From: Leptothermofonsia sichuanensis E412
GTDB lineage: Bacteria; Cyanobacteriota; Cyanobacteriia; Leptolyngbyales; Leptolyngbyaceae
Length of the DNA: 64,000 bases
Assembly: GCF_019891175.1 (NCBI RefSeq)
Contig: NZ_CP072600.1
Coordinates: forward strand, 4,712,001-4,776,000
Reading direction: 5' to 3'
Each line of letters opens with the position of its first letter. Position 1 is the first letter of the stretch. The translations under genes were made by a program, and so were the position numbers. The notes beneath the pieces are model-generated. The model was given only the letters and a program-made list of their open reading frames with translations. It had not been told where the DNA came from and ran no database searches. Below are positions 33,536 through 42,252 of this stretch, piece after piece.

Positions 33536-35248
33536 GTGGCACATTTCTCTAAAAAGGGTATTGGAGCGGTCGTTTTGATTGGCGTTCTGCTGCTGGTGGG
33601 GGCAAAACTGGCAACCTCGAATGGAACTGGCGGCTGGTTGGGTTCTGGTAGACAAGAAACTGGCGATCGCAACTCACCTATCCCTTCCCCAACCCTGAGC
33701 ACCGCTGCCACAGGCAAGGCAACCCCAACCCCCAGCCTGGTTGCAGCGCGGTCACAATCTCCCAATGCCCAATCCCCCGTGGGGGTTAACCTGAGCGGGC
33801 TGAGCTACTGGACCACCGCCTGGCCCTTTGTGGATGTGTTTAAGATTAATGGTGGCTGGATTTCCCAGCGAGAAGGGGCGAGCTGGGGGAAGGGAGGAAA
33901 GTTGAATTTAACTCCAGAGGGATGGGTGCAATCCCTGGAACCCGGTCAATATGCGGAAGCTTTGATTTTCTACGACAACGGCGGACATTTCCCTGGGGGC
34001 AATTACACGATTCTGTATGACGGCGAAGGGCGGATAGAAATTGCAGGTGATCAGGTTGTCAGTCGATCGCCCGGTCGTATGGTTGTCAATGTCAAACCCG
34101 ATGCCGATGGAATCCGGTTTCAGCTTCATGAAACCAATCCCACCAACCCGGTTCGCAATATTCGGGTGATTATGCCAGGGTTTGAGAATACCTACCAGAC
34201 CCAACCCTTCCATCCCCTGTTTCTGGAGCGGTTGTCAAAGTTTCGGGTAATCCGGTTCATGGACTGGATGGAGACGAATGGTTCGCCTGTGGTCCACTGG
34301 TCAGACCGCACCACTCCCAACGCACCCACCCAGACCGGGAATAAAGGGGTTGCCCTGGAATACATGATCCAGCTTGCCAATGCCCTCAAGGCAGATCCGT
34401 GGTTTTGTATTCCCCACCAGGCAACGGATGACTATGTGCGCCAGTTTGCCACGATGGTGCGCGATCGCCTTGACCCCAGCCTGAAAGTCCGAATTGAATA
34501 CTCCAACGAGGTCTGGAACTATGCCGGTCCCTTCACCCAGACCGAATACGCCCAGAAGAAAGGGCTGGAACTGGGTCTGACCAGTAATCAGTGGGATGCC
34601 ACAATTTTCTACTACTCCCAGCGCTCTGTGGAAATCTTCAAAATTTTTGAACAGGTCTTTGGTGGCAACGATCGCCTGGTGCGGATTCTGGCCTCCCAAA
34701 CCGCTAACCTGGACTGGGGTGAAAAAGTCCTCTCCTGGAAGAATGCCTATAAACACGCAGACGAGTATGCCATTGCTGCCTACTTTGGGGTAGAAGACTA
34801 TAACAAACCGCCCAAAGTCGATCAGTTGCTTACCATGAAACCCGACCAGATCATTGACCAGATCATGCTGCCCGAAATTCGCACCACAATTAAAGCGGCG
34901 ATCGTCGCTAACCATCAACTGGCTCAGAAATACGGGGTCAGGCTAACCGCCTATGAAGGTGGCAATTCTCTCACGGCTGATAAGGTTCCCGGCGACAAAG
35001 AACCCCCACTCACTGCCCTATTCACCCAACTCAGCCGCCATCCCCGAATGAGAGATGTGTATAAGGAGTTCCTGCAACAGTGGAAGCAGATTGGGGGCGG
35101 GTTGTTTAATCAATACAACGACATCAATCGCCCTGAAAAGTGGGGACAGTGGGGGCTGTTAGAATACCAGAACCAGCCCCTCGACATGGCTCCTGAATAT
35201 CAGGGAGTCATGGATTTCATTGATGCCAACCCCACACCTGACCTGTAG
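33536..35248 (+). CDS. Membrane-anchored or secreted glycoside-hydrolase-like protein
   Basis: 570 aa from GTG 33536. An uncleaved or signal-type hydrophobic segment (residues 8-24, IGAVVLIGVLLLVGAKLA) and a Ser/Thr/Pro-rich linker (about 30-80) are followed by a beta-sandwich-like part (about 85-230) and a TIM-barrel-like part (about 230-560). The barrel carries IEYSNEVWNY, where the N-E pair fits the acid/base Glu of clan-A glycosidases, and LTAYEGGNSL, which fits the nucleophile Glu. Such proteins are often labelled cellulose-binding protein in databases, without proof. Substrate unknown; location is probably outside the plasma membrane. It stands alone, and the start rests on the GTG since no ATG precedes the anchor. 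Confidence 0.75.
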   Translation: MAHFSKKGIGAVVLIGVLLLVGAKLATSNGTGGWLGSGRQETGDRNSPIPSPTLSTAATGKATPTPSLVAARSQSPNAQSPVGVNLSGLSYWTTAWPFVDVFKINGGWISQREGASWGKGGKLNLTPEGWVQSLEPGQYAEALIFYDNGGHFPGGNYTILYDGEGRIEIAGDQVVSRSPGRMVVNVKPDADGIRFQLHETNPTNPVRNIRVIMPGFENTYQTQPFHPLFLERLSKFRVIRFMDWMETNGSPVVHWSDRTTPNAPTQTGNKGVALEYMIQLANALKADPWFCIPHQATDDYVRQFATMVRDRLDPSLKVRIEYSNEVWNYAGPFTQTEYAQKKGLELGLTSNQWDATIFYYSQRSVEIFKIFEQVFGGNDRLVRILASQTANLDWGEKVLSWKNAYKHADEYAIAAYFGVEDYNKPPKVDQLLTMKPDQIIDQIMLPEIRTTIKAAIVANHQLAQKYGVRLTAYEGGNSLTADKVPGDKEPPLTALFTQLSRHPRMRDVYKEFLQQWKQIGGGLFNQYNDINRPEKWGQWGLLEYQNQPLDMAPEYQGVMDFIDANPTPDL

Positions 35249-35277
35249 GACAGGAGAAGTCAGGGCAAGTTCTCCAA

Positions 35278-36090
35278 CTAACGAGTAACCTTTGCCCACA
35301 CAGCCTCAAAGTTCGAATCAAGTTGACGCCGCTTTAGCTCTTGAACTGTCAGCTTTGAGTTTCTGGCAATTACTCCAGTGATGTTACCTTGTCGTCCACC
35401 AATATCACGCAGATTAATTGCGGTATCTGCCTCGATAGTGGTGCCAACGTTGGGAAGGGTAGTTGCTTTAATTGTTCTGTCATCAGCCAGAGTGCTTGTA
35501 CCTGTTGGCACTTTACCCAGATAAACCCACCCGCTAATAGTAGGGCGTTCAGCCGTCAGTTGCTGCAAAAGTTTGACTTCTGTTTCGGTGCGGTTTGCCT
35601 TATCCGTCTGATCTTGAGTCGCCGCTTCTCTCGATTGAGCGGTAAGACGTTTTTGCAGTTTGGCTTCAATATCTCTCTTAAAGCCACCAGAGGCAGAAGC
35701 GTCACCCAAAATCAGATCAGCGATGGTCTGGCGCAAGGCTTCATTATCACTGACAATTGCCACGGTAAAAAGAATCGATTTGTCTGATTCTTCCCTCGCT
35801 AAGGAGTATAAGCTGGCCAGGGCAATTTTAGCTTTAGCAGAGTTTTTGTCAGTCAGATTTGGTAACTGATCCTGGATTCGTCTTGCAAATTCCTGGACTC
35901 GTCTGGTTTCCTGATCAATTTCCTGTAATCGGTTAGAGGTATGTTGGGCACTTGTAGCGGCCTGGTAAGACTGCCAGGAGGTAAAGATTCCGAATAAGGA
36001 AACAAGAATCGCAGTAATAATTTGTAATTTTTGCAGGGGGAATCGTCCATCTACTGGTTTGTGTGGTTCTGATTCGCGATCGCTATTCAT
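35278..36090 (-). CDS. Membrane-anchored coiled-coil protein with a C-terminal SH3-like domain
   Basis: 270 aa from ATG 36090 (MNSDRESEP); the frame is open further upstream but without family-like sequence. A single membrane segment (about residues 23-42, IITAILVSLFGIFTSWQSYQ) is followed by a long charged helix (RLQEIDQETRRVQEFARRIQDQL ... KRDIEAKLQKRLTAQSREA) and a C-terminal beta domain from about residue 180 (ISGWVYLGKV, INLRDIGGRQGNITGVIARNSKLTV), which looks like a bacterial SH3-type fold. No family recognised. It may sense or bind the cell wall. It lies on the same strand 276 bp after the SLH gene, beyond the terminator at 36286-36312. Confidence 0.7.
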   Translation of the reverse strand: MNSDRESEPHKPVDGRFPLQKLQIITAILVSLFGIFTSWQSYQAATSAQHTSNRLQEIDQETRRVQEFARRIQDQLPNLTDKNSAKAKIALASLYSLAREESDKSILFTVAIVSDNEALRQTIADLILGDASASGGFKRDIEAKLQKRLTAQSREAATQDQTDKANRTETEVKLLQQLTAERPTISGWVYLGKVPTGTSTLADDRTIKATTLPNVGTTIEADTAINLRDIGGRQGNITGVIARNSKLTVQELKRRQLDSNFEAVWAKVTR

Positions 36091-36285
36091 GGGACAGATA
36101 GGTTTGAAACATGAAATTTTGGAAATTTTGCTCAAATCAGGTTGAGTTACATAACCTACTTCAAGTATCCCTCTTCTGTCACTTCTGCTGTGTTTATGTC
36201 CCGAATGTTCCACCCAGATTCAAGTCATTCGTCCTTCCCTATCTCCTGTCTCCTGTCCCCTGTCGCTTGCTACAGTCATCAAAAA

Positions 36286-36312
36286 GTAGGGCAGGCAGAT
36301 TGCCTACCCTAC
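36286..36312 (-). terminator. Rho-independent terminator of the SLH gene
   Basis: GTAGGG and AGGCA pair with TGCCT and CCCTAC around GAT, and on the minus strand the stem is followed directly by TTTTT. It is 54 bp past the stop of the gene at 36366-37754. Confidence 0.75.
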
Positions 36313-36365
36313 TGCGCGGAGAATCATGGAATGACTACCGCCGTGTCATCTTACAGGGGCACTAT

Positions 36366-37754
36366 CTACAGGGTTACATTGTTGTTCACTGTCAGCGTCA
36401 GATCGGTTTGCGGATTGATCACAACCACCTCTTCGCCTGTGCTGCTCCGGTCCAGTGCTCCCCCAACGGCGGCCCCTAATGCCGCCCCTGTGAGGGCTTC
36501 CTTGGGAGTAATGGTGCGATCGCCCGTAATCCCGGCGGCCCCGGCACCCAGTGCCGCACCAATCGCGGCATCCCGGAGTGTCTTGCCAATGTTTCGTCCC
36601 TGGCTGGCGGCGGCTGCACCGGCAACCGCTCCACCCAGCAACACATTACCGCCCGTAATCTGCCGGTTGCCCGTGACACCGCCAATGATGGCCGCTGCAC
36701 TGGAACCCACCGCCGCCGTACCCAGAATTCGAGCGATGTTGGGGTCACGGACATTCCGACGGGTTGTGATGATTCCAGAGGTTGCATTCATGGCGTACTG
36801 GCGTCCGTTAATTACAACAGCACTGGCAACAAACTGAGAGCCACCACCCACGGGCACCAGTTGCCCAATCACCTGGCTACCGGCCGGGATTGCCACCACT
36901 CCCTGGGAGTTCCGAATATCGGAGGCAACTGTCAGCGTTAGATTGACGGCTTCATCGGGTGCAACAATGATTTGTTCGGCAGCCGTATAGTTCACAGGAA
37001 TCCGGGTGCCAGCGGTAATCACTGCCTGTTGAGCAACCGTGGCTCCAGCCACATACTGGCTAGAAATCACAGACGAAATTTGTCCGGTTTGGGTCAATGC
37101 CTGGCACAGGAAGGCAGAAACTTCTGCACGGCTGGCAAGCTGGTTAGGATTCAGATACCGAACGTCGGGGTAGTTGACCACGAGACGCCGCTCGGTTGCC
37201 GCCGCGATGCCAGTTTCTGCATAGCCTGGAATGGCAGCGGCATCAGCAAAGTAATTGGTCAGCGTTGCATTCACAGGTTGGGTGGGAGAATAATTCAACC
37301 CGCTTGCCAGGGATACCAGAACTTGAGCACGGGGAATATTTTGGGACGGATTGAATACGTTACCGGGATAGCCTGAGAGGAACCCGGTTTGGGAAGCGTA
37401 GGAAATAGCATTGTAGGCCCAGAAACTGGAGGGCACATCCACAAATTGAGTGGCTCCACGAACACGAGCTGCATTGGGAAATGCCTTTCCAACCATAGCA
37501 GCAAATTCAGCACGGGTCACCGGGTTATTGGGACGGAATGACCCATCGGGATAGCCGCTAATGATTCCTCTTTCTGTCAATTCAACAATACAGGTTTGTG
37601 CCCAGCTACCCCGCACATCAGAGAAGACCTGTGCCATTGCACGGGGAGCCATTGCCAGGGGGGCAAAAGAACTGGTTACGATTCCCAGGGCAACCGCTAC
37701 GGCGGTTGTAGACTTCTGATTCATTGCTTTAGCCATCTTTCTGCTCATTAACAA
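36366..37754 (-). CDS. SLH-domain surface protein with VirB10-like and glycine-zipper C-terminus
   Basis: 462 aa. A signal peptide (cut near AMAQVF, about residue 42) is followed by three SLH domains (about 43-220; FSDVRGSWAQTCIVEL, DGSFRPNNPVTRAEFAAMVG, NPSQNIPRAQVLVSL), which anchor cyanobacterial proteins to wall polymers. Residues about 235-335 (AVITAGTRIPVNYTAAEQIIVAPDEAVNLTLTV, VAIPAGSQVIGQLVPV, ASAVVINGRQYAM) look like the VirB10/TrbI C-terminal beta domain. The rest is alanine- and glycine-rich with G-x-x-x-G repeats (GSSAAAIIGGVTG, AIGAALGAGAAGITG), a glycine-zipper type membrane segment. The start could be ATG 37754, 37736 or 37724. Related cyanobacterial proteins exist as SLH-domain proteins; role unknown. 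Confidence 0.82.
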   Translation of the reverse strand: MLMSRKMAKAMNQKSTTAVAVALGIVTSSFAPLAMAPRAMAQVFSDVRGSWAQTCIVELTERGIISGYPDGSFRPNNPVTRAEFAAMVGKAFPNAARVRGATQFVDVPSSFWAYNAISYASQTGFLSGYPGNVFNPSQNIPRAQVLVSLASGLNYSPTQPVNATLTNYFADAAAIPGYAETGIAAATERRLVVNYPDVRYLNPNQLASRAEVSAFLCQALTQTGQISSVISSQYVAGATVAQQAVITAGTRIPVNYTAAEQIIVAPDEAVNLTLTVASDIRNSQGVVAIPAGSQVIGQLVPVGGGSQFVASAVVINGRQYAMNATSGIITTRRNVRDPNIARILGTAAVGSSAAAIIGGVTGNRQITGGNVLLGGAVAGAAAASQGRNIGKTLRDAAIGAALGAGAAGITGDRTITPKEALTGAALGAAVGGALDRSSTGEEVVVINPQTDLTLTVNNNVTL

Positions 37755-37904
37755 ACGGTTGTTATTCCTATGGATTGCCTGGACCTCAAAAGAGTTCCTG
37801 GGCGGTCCTGGAATCTGCTGAAGAGGTTTGAACTTAAAGAATTCAATAATTTTTCCCTGACCTGGGAACTTCCAGAGGGAAGGATGAGGCCGAAAACCTT
37901 AGAG

Positions 37905-37990
37905 TTCACCACAGAGACACAGAGAACACAGAGTTATTCCTCTGTGCCTTGGTGGTGAAGTTTCAGGTTATACAATCCTTATTCATTCTT
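37905..37990. repeat. Family B (ACAGAG) repeat, full copy
   Basis: TTCACCACAGAGACACAGAG ... CCTCTGTGCCTTGGTGGTGAAG with the tail TTTCAGGTTATACAATCC. Best-preserved copy, with complementary arms. Confidence 0.75.
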
Positions 37991-38045
37991 AAGTGGGGGA
38001 TCAGGGGAATGGGGGCAACGCGGCATGGCACACCCCATCGCTTTG

Positions 38046-40493
38046 CTACTTCACAGCGGTCGGGCTTTGCTCCGCCTGCAAAACAGGCTGGGCATTCCCC
38101 CCCAGTTTGGGATAGGCGATCCGCTGGTGGTTGAATTGTTGCCAGACTTCGACAAAGACAGTCGCAATTTTGGACATGTCCTCACGGGTCAACCCAGAGT
38201 TGATCAATTGGTTGTCCTGCCAGCGGGCACGCAGGATTTTGTTGATCATGGCCAGTGCTTCGTCGTAGGTGGCTTCCTTGAGCGATCGCAACGCGGCTTC
38301 ACAGGAATCTGCCAGCATCACAATTCCGGTCTCTCGCGTCTGGGGAATGGGACCGTCGTAGCGGAAATCAGACTCGCATACTTCGGGCAGGGTGCCATCC
38401 GGGTTGGGGGTTTGCTTTGCCCGCTGTTGCGCCTGGTGGTAGAAGTAGGCAATCAACATTGTGCCCTGGTGCTCCGGGATAAATGCCTGGACGGCTTTGG
38501 GTAGACGGCACTTACGCGCCATGACTAACCCTTCAGTGACATGCTTTTTGATAATCTCGGCACTCTTGTAGGGGTCGTCAATCAGGTCATGCTTGTTAGG
38601 TCCCCCCATCTGATTTTCAATGAAGCCCAGTGGATCGTGCATTTTGCCAATGTCATGATACAGAGTCCCCGTCCGCACCAGTTCCACGTTGCAGCCTAGG
38701 GCGCGGGCGGCGGCTTCTGCCAGCGTGGCAACAAACAAGGTGTGCTGGAAGGTACCGGGTGTTTTGGCGGCAAGCTGTTTCAACAAGTAGCAGTTGGGGT
38801 TTGCCAGTTCCACCAGGCGAATGGTGGTCACCAGGTCAAACACCTGTTCCAGATAGGGGCTGACGCCGATCGCCACAATGCACCAGGCAAGCCCAATCAA
38901 AGCGTGGAGTGCGGCTGAACCCAGCAGGGTATACCAGACCATCCCGGAGGCAACATTCAGCACCAGATAGAGGGAGCCTTGCAGTAAGCCGACGCCAATG
39001 CCCAGGAGAGCCAGTTCTTCCCGCGATCGCAACCGTCCGGCCATCCATCCTCCCAGGAGACCCGCTCCAGTGCTGGAGAGTAACTGGCTCCAGGGAAGCT
39101 GTAAGCCAAAGGGAAGCAACACTGCCAGCAACCCGGTCACCGCAATGCCAATTGGTGAACCATAAAAACTGCCCACCAACAGCCCAATCGCTGGCAGGTT
39201 AGTAGACGGTACCTGAAGGACAATTACTAAAGGGGCGCTCAAACTTAAAAGCCAGACCAGGACGCGATCGCGCCGCCGCATTGTGGGATGAAACCTGCGT
39301 TCAATAAACCAGAAAGCAACAACGGCACCACTCACCAGAATCCCAAACCCAATCAGCCCCACCCAGTCAATCCCCCGCCGACTCAGCCCAAACTCATCCA
39401 GGAGCGCAAACTTAGCCGTTGTGATTTCCTCACCAGCCCGAACAATAATTTCGCCCTCTCGAATCGAAATCATTTCTGGCTCAACCAACTGGGCGGCGTG
39501 TTCTGCCCGCAGACGGGTTTGTTCCTCATCGTGTACCAGATTAGGCTGCAAAGATAATAGCAGCACCTTGACTGAGAGGCTTTCCGTTCCTGGAGGAACA
39601 AAGCCTTTGACATGAAGCCGGACCGCATTTTCTAAGATGGCTTCCGTCAGTCCTGGAGGAATGCCCTGAGCAACGATCCGTTCTACCAACTGGGGAAGTC
39701 TGGCTTTAACCTGCTGCCAGTCAGCCGCGCTGATGTCCAGTAGCGTTTTGTCATAGACGGTTTTTTCGTCAGGGGAACCTGGAGTCAGCAGGGTGAGGGT
39801 GGAGGCGTACTGAGAACGGGCCTGACTGATTGTTTCCAGCAGGGCAATATAGTTCCGGGAATCCGGCGTGCGGGGTTGTGCCAGCAGTTCCGTCGCAGCC
39901 CGTCGCTGGGTATCATTAGACAGATCGGATAGTTTGGTTCGGGTCCGGGTCGAAGCGCCCAGAAAGGAACCAGTAGGGTCAACCACATTCAGCAGTGTTT
40001 GCCACTCTTCTTCGCTGGTTTGCCGGAGGTAAGTCTGGGTACCCACCGATAAAGTAGCGGTTTTTGTAAACGGGAAAGGACCTGCCAGCCGCCTCAATTC
40101 ATCACCCTGGTCCAGGTGCCGCTGGAGATTGTCCCGGATCTGCTGAGTTGCGCCCTGATCCAGAGCCAGGACTGAAATTGAGCTTTTACGGGCGGCTCTC
40201 TGTTTTTCTTCCGTGGCTCGCCTGTCTTCTACGGTTGCCGTCCTGGGGGCATAAATGGTCTGAGGAGCGGCTCTGCCGGTGTCCAGTTTGGGGGCATTAT
40301 AAAACCGATGGCCGATCGCACTGGTCAGCGTTGCGATTGCCAGGGCCGAAATCAGATAGGAACGGGTAGCTTTACTGGACCTGGTTTTGGGCTGCAATCG
40401 CCCTACCAGATTTGCTACGCTTGTAGAAACCTTCCTGGCATAACTCAGGTCGGGTAGCTCAAACCGTTGCACCAGTGGCTGGAACCGTTTCAT
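38046..40493 (-). CDS. 7TM-HD phosphohydrolase (PgpH-type, putative c-di-AMP phosphodiesterase)
   Basis: 815 aa. One N-terminal membrane segment (about 48-65), a large extracytoplasmic 7TMR-HDED domain (about 75-340), seven membrane helices (about 370-560) and a cytoplasmic HD domain (about 590-790). The HD domain has HTLFVATLAEAAARALG, GTLYHDIGKMHDP (HD metal pair) and EIIKKHVTEGLVMARKCRLP, ending with FIPEHQGTMLIAYFYHQA. This is the PgpH family, which in Listeria degrades c-di-AMP; cyanobacteria make c-di-AMP for osmotic and day-night control, so the same role is likely. No operon partner is evident; ATG 40493 is the natural start (MKRFQPLVQRFELPD). Confidence 0.92.
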   Translation of the reverse strand: MKRFQPLVQRFELPDLSYARKVSTSVANLVGRLQPKTRSSKATRSYLISALAIATLTSAIGHRFYNAPKLDTGRAAPQTIYAPRTATVEDRRATEEKQRAARKSSISVLALDQGATQQIRDNLQRHLDQGDELRRLAGPFPFTKTATLSVGTQTYLRQTSEEEWQTLLNVVDPTGSFLGASTRTRTKLSDLSNDTQRRAATELLAQPRTPDSRNYIALLETISQARSQYASTLTLLTPGSPDEKTVYDKTLLDISAADWQQVKARLPQLVERIVAQGIPPGLTEAILENAVRLHVKGFVPPGTESLSVKVLLLSLQPNLVHDEEQTRLRAEHAAQLVEPEMISIREGEIIVRAGEEITTAKFALLDEFGLSRRGIDWVGLIGFGILVSGAVVAFWFIERRFHPTMRRRDRVLVWLLSLSAPLVIVLQVPSTNLPAIGLLVGSFYGSPIGIAVTGLLAVLLPFGLQLPWSQLLSSTGAGLLGGWMAGRLRSREELALLGIGVGLLQGSLYLVLNVASGMVWYTLLGSAALHALIGLAWCIVAIGVSPYLEQVFDLVTTIRLVELANPNCYLLKQLAAKTPGTFQHTLFVATLAEAAARALGCNVELVRTGTLYHDIGKMHDPLGFIENQMGGPNKHDLIDDPYKSAEIIKKHVTEGLVMARKCRLPKAVQAFIPEHQGTMLIAYFYHQAQQRAKQTPNPDGTLPEVCESDFRYDGPIPQTRETGIVMLADSCEAALRSLKEATYDEALAMINKILRARWQDNQLINSGLTREDMSKIATVFVEVWQQFNHQRIAYPKLGGNAQPVLQAEQSPTAVK

Positions 40494-40651
40494 AGTGACC
40501 TACGATCGCACTGTTGACTGAAAAGGAATTGAAATTTGACAACGATCAAAACTACCCACCCGGCCCTTTCTATTATATGGAGCTGTTTTCAGTCAGCAGT
40601 GCGTTGAGAAACCTTTACACAACCGATAACGTTTGATGGGTCTTTGAGACC

Positions 40652-41731
40652 TTAACGCAGGCGGATCACACCTGGGGCTGCGATCGCGGGAATGCCTGCT
40701 CCAGAAGAAGCGTCCAGTCCATAGACTCCCGACCACACCCAGAACAGTTGGGTTGCCAGTTGTTTAATCTGATCACCCGTTACTCCCCAATTCAACATGG
40801 TTGAAGCCTCTGTTTTGACTAACCGCCACACCAGCGGTAACCCGGCAATACTACTATAGGCACCCGCTAAGGCACCAGTCAGTCCACACACAATCTGGGG
40901 GGAAACCCCCGTCCGCCCCGCCCGCAACAGGGCAAGCCGAAAATCATCCGGTGTACTGAGAAAGCAATAGAGTGCCAGACAGAGGGCACCTGTAGTCGTT
41001 GAATAGACGCTGGCTGAAGCAGGTCTGGCTGTCTGAAACTGGAGAGTTGCGGTTCGCAGCGAAGCGCCCGATTGCAGGAAGGTTTGCACCTGTTCCAGCG
41101 CACTCACAAAACCAGACTGAAAATCCTGTGGTTTGCCATGCTGCCGTATTTGATCCACCAGTTTGGGGAGCAGGTTGAATGGGGTCATTGGCTCTTTCAG
41201 GATAGATATCAGAGCCTGGCTCACGATCCACACCGCTTCAATTTCAGTCGGGTCAATTCGCCATTGTCTGGCTATCTGGCTGAGAACTTGCTGCAACCGC
41301 AGCGGGTTGTCATGGAGAAAGAGGACGATTGGTAGGGCCGCGATCGCCAGTTCTGCCCCACTCACGGGTTGATCGCCGCCTGTAGTAGTTTCCTGTTCAC
41401 GCCCAGGGCTACCCGCCAGTTCCGTGGGCGGGTCCAACTCCAGCTCGCGCCAATTGCCATACTGCACCAATGCCTCTGCCCATCGAACAGCCACTTTTCC
41501 CCAGGTAAAAGGAGCTTGCCGGGTTTGAGTCAGTATCCGGTTTTCGTCAACTGGCTGCCATCCTGACCAATCAGACTGATCAGTCTGATTGGTCTGAACA
41601 TCCGTTGCCCAGTCATTCAGAAGCGGGGGTGTCTTCTGCGATTGCCATGCCTGGCGGCAGGCACCAAACTCCTCACCGAGTGCTGCCCCTAACAGGACTC
41701 CTTGAAAGCAACTCAACAGCGAGTAGCGCAT
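40652..41731 (-). CDS. ADP-ribosylglycohydrolase-like protein with degenerate metal sites
   Basis: 359 aa. The overall layout is that of DraG/ARH-type ADP-ribosylglycohydrolases: N-terminal GVLLGAALGEEFGACR, central IAALPIVLFLHDNPLRLQQVL, and C-terminal YCFLSTPDDFRLALLRAGRTGVSPQIVCGLTGALAGAYSSIAGLPLVW. In active enzymes the first loop reads G-D-A-L-G and the last G-G-D-T-D-T, both binding Mg. Here they read G-A-A-L-G and G-R-T-G-V-S, so the metal ligands are lost. It is therefore probably not an enzyme of this reaction; it may bind ADP-ribose or have a structural role. It is 158 bp downstream of the HD phosphohydrolase start region on the same strand; a link is not shown. Confidence 0.8.
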   Translation of the reverse strand: MRYSLLSCFQGVLLGAALGEEFGACRQAWQSQKTPPLLNDWATDVQTNQTDQSDWSGWQPVDENRILTQTRQAPFTWGKVAVRWAEALVQYGNWRELELDPPTELAGSPGREQETTTGGDQPVSGAELAIAALPIVLFLHDNPLRLQQVLSQIARQWRIDPTEIEAVWIVSQALISILKEPMTPFNLLPKLVDQIRQHGKPQDFQSGFVSALEQVQTFLQSGASLRTATLQFQTARPASASVYSTTTGALCLALYCFLSTPDDFRLALLRAGRTGVSPQIVCGLTGALAGAYSSIAGLPLVWRLVKTEASTMLNWGVTGDQIKQLATQLFWVWSGVYGLDASSGAGIPAIAAPGVIRLR

Positions 41732-42084
41732 GGGTTCATTACTGGTAATCGTGACCTCTATCCTAACTGAGGATGGGAGCAGGCAATGGGGATAGGGGGG
41801 ATATCTGCTGATAAACCAGACAAAACTTAAGAAATTCTATCGTTGAGTTTGGCTCTCCATCACTTATAGTAGCTTTACAGCAAATTCTATAGAATAATCC
41901 GCTATACCTGGGGTGGGGGATGGCTAAAGTTGTTAAGCGAAAGCGGAACACAGGTTGGTCGGTTGAAGGTTGGTATTCTTTTAAGGCACCTGAGTCTGAG
42001 ATGCTTGTAGCGATCCTTAAATGGGCTTTGCTACACTCGGTACCCAATACCCGGAATTGTGGTTGACCGATTTGGAGGTGGCTG

Positions 42085-42124
42085 TAAGTCTAAGATGCCT
42101 GAATTAAGTCTAAGATGCCTGAAT
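42085..42124. repeat. Perfect 20-bp tandem duplication
   Basis: TAAGTCTAAGATGCCTGAAT occurs twice in direct tandem, immediately before the family A hairpin. Confidence 0.85.
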
Positions 42125-42129
42125 TATTA

Positions 42130-42199
42130 AAAGCCTATCCGAAAGCTTCCTGGGCCTGGTACCTGGTTTAGTTGTTTGTGGCTTTTCGGACCGGCTGTA
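42130..42199. repeat. Family A palindromic repeat, copy 2
   Basis: Arms AAAGCCTATCCGAAAGC and GCTTTTCGGACCGGCT, with two mismatches in the stem; same design as copies at 2768-2837 and 46181-46248. Confidence 0.75.
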
Positions 42200-42252
42200 A
42201 GTCTGATTAGTCTGTTCTGATTAGTCTGTAATGTTGCTTCAGGATTCCTAAA

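Larger units (their letters stand above)
41732..42252. other. Intergenic region with repeats and a possible 48-codon reading frame
   Basis: 521 bp. A small frame at 41920-42066 (MAKVVKRKRNTGWSVEGWY...) follows a G-rich stretch but fits no known family and is weak. Two perfect 20-bp tandem units (42085-42104, 42105-42124), a family A hairpin (42130-42199) and a TTAGTCTG direct repeat (42207-42230) fill the rest. Confidence 0.4.

Noticed and set aside
34301-34918. 205-codon minus-strand frame opposite the glycoside-hydrolase-like gene
   Set aside because: No RBS and no recognised motif; the plus-strand frame has clear catalytic-type residues.
41920-42066. 48-codon frame MAKVVKRKRNTGW...
   Set aside because: Basic start and coding-like look, but no family, no clear RBS, and it sits in a repeat-rich gap; mentioned only with the intergenic entry.
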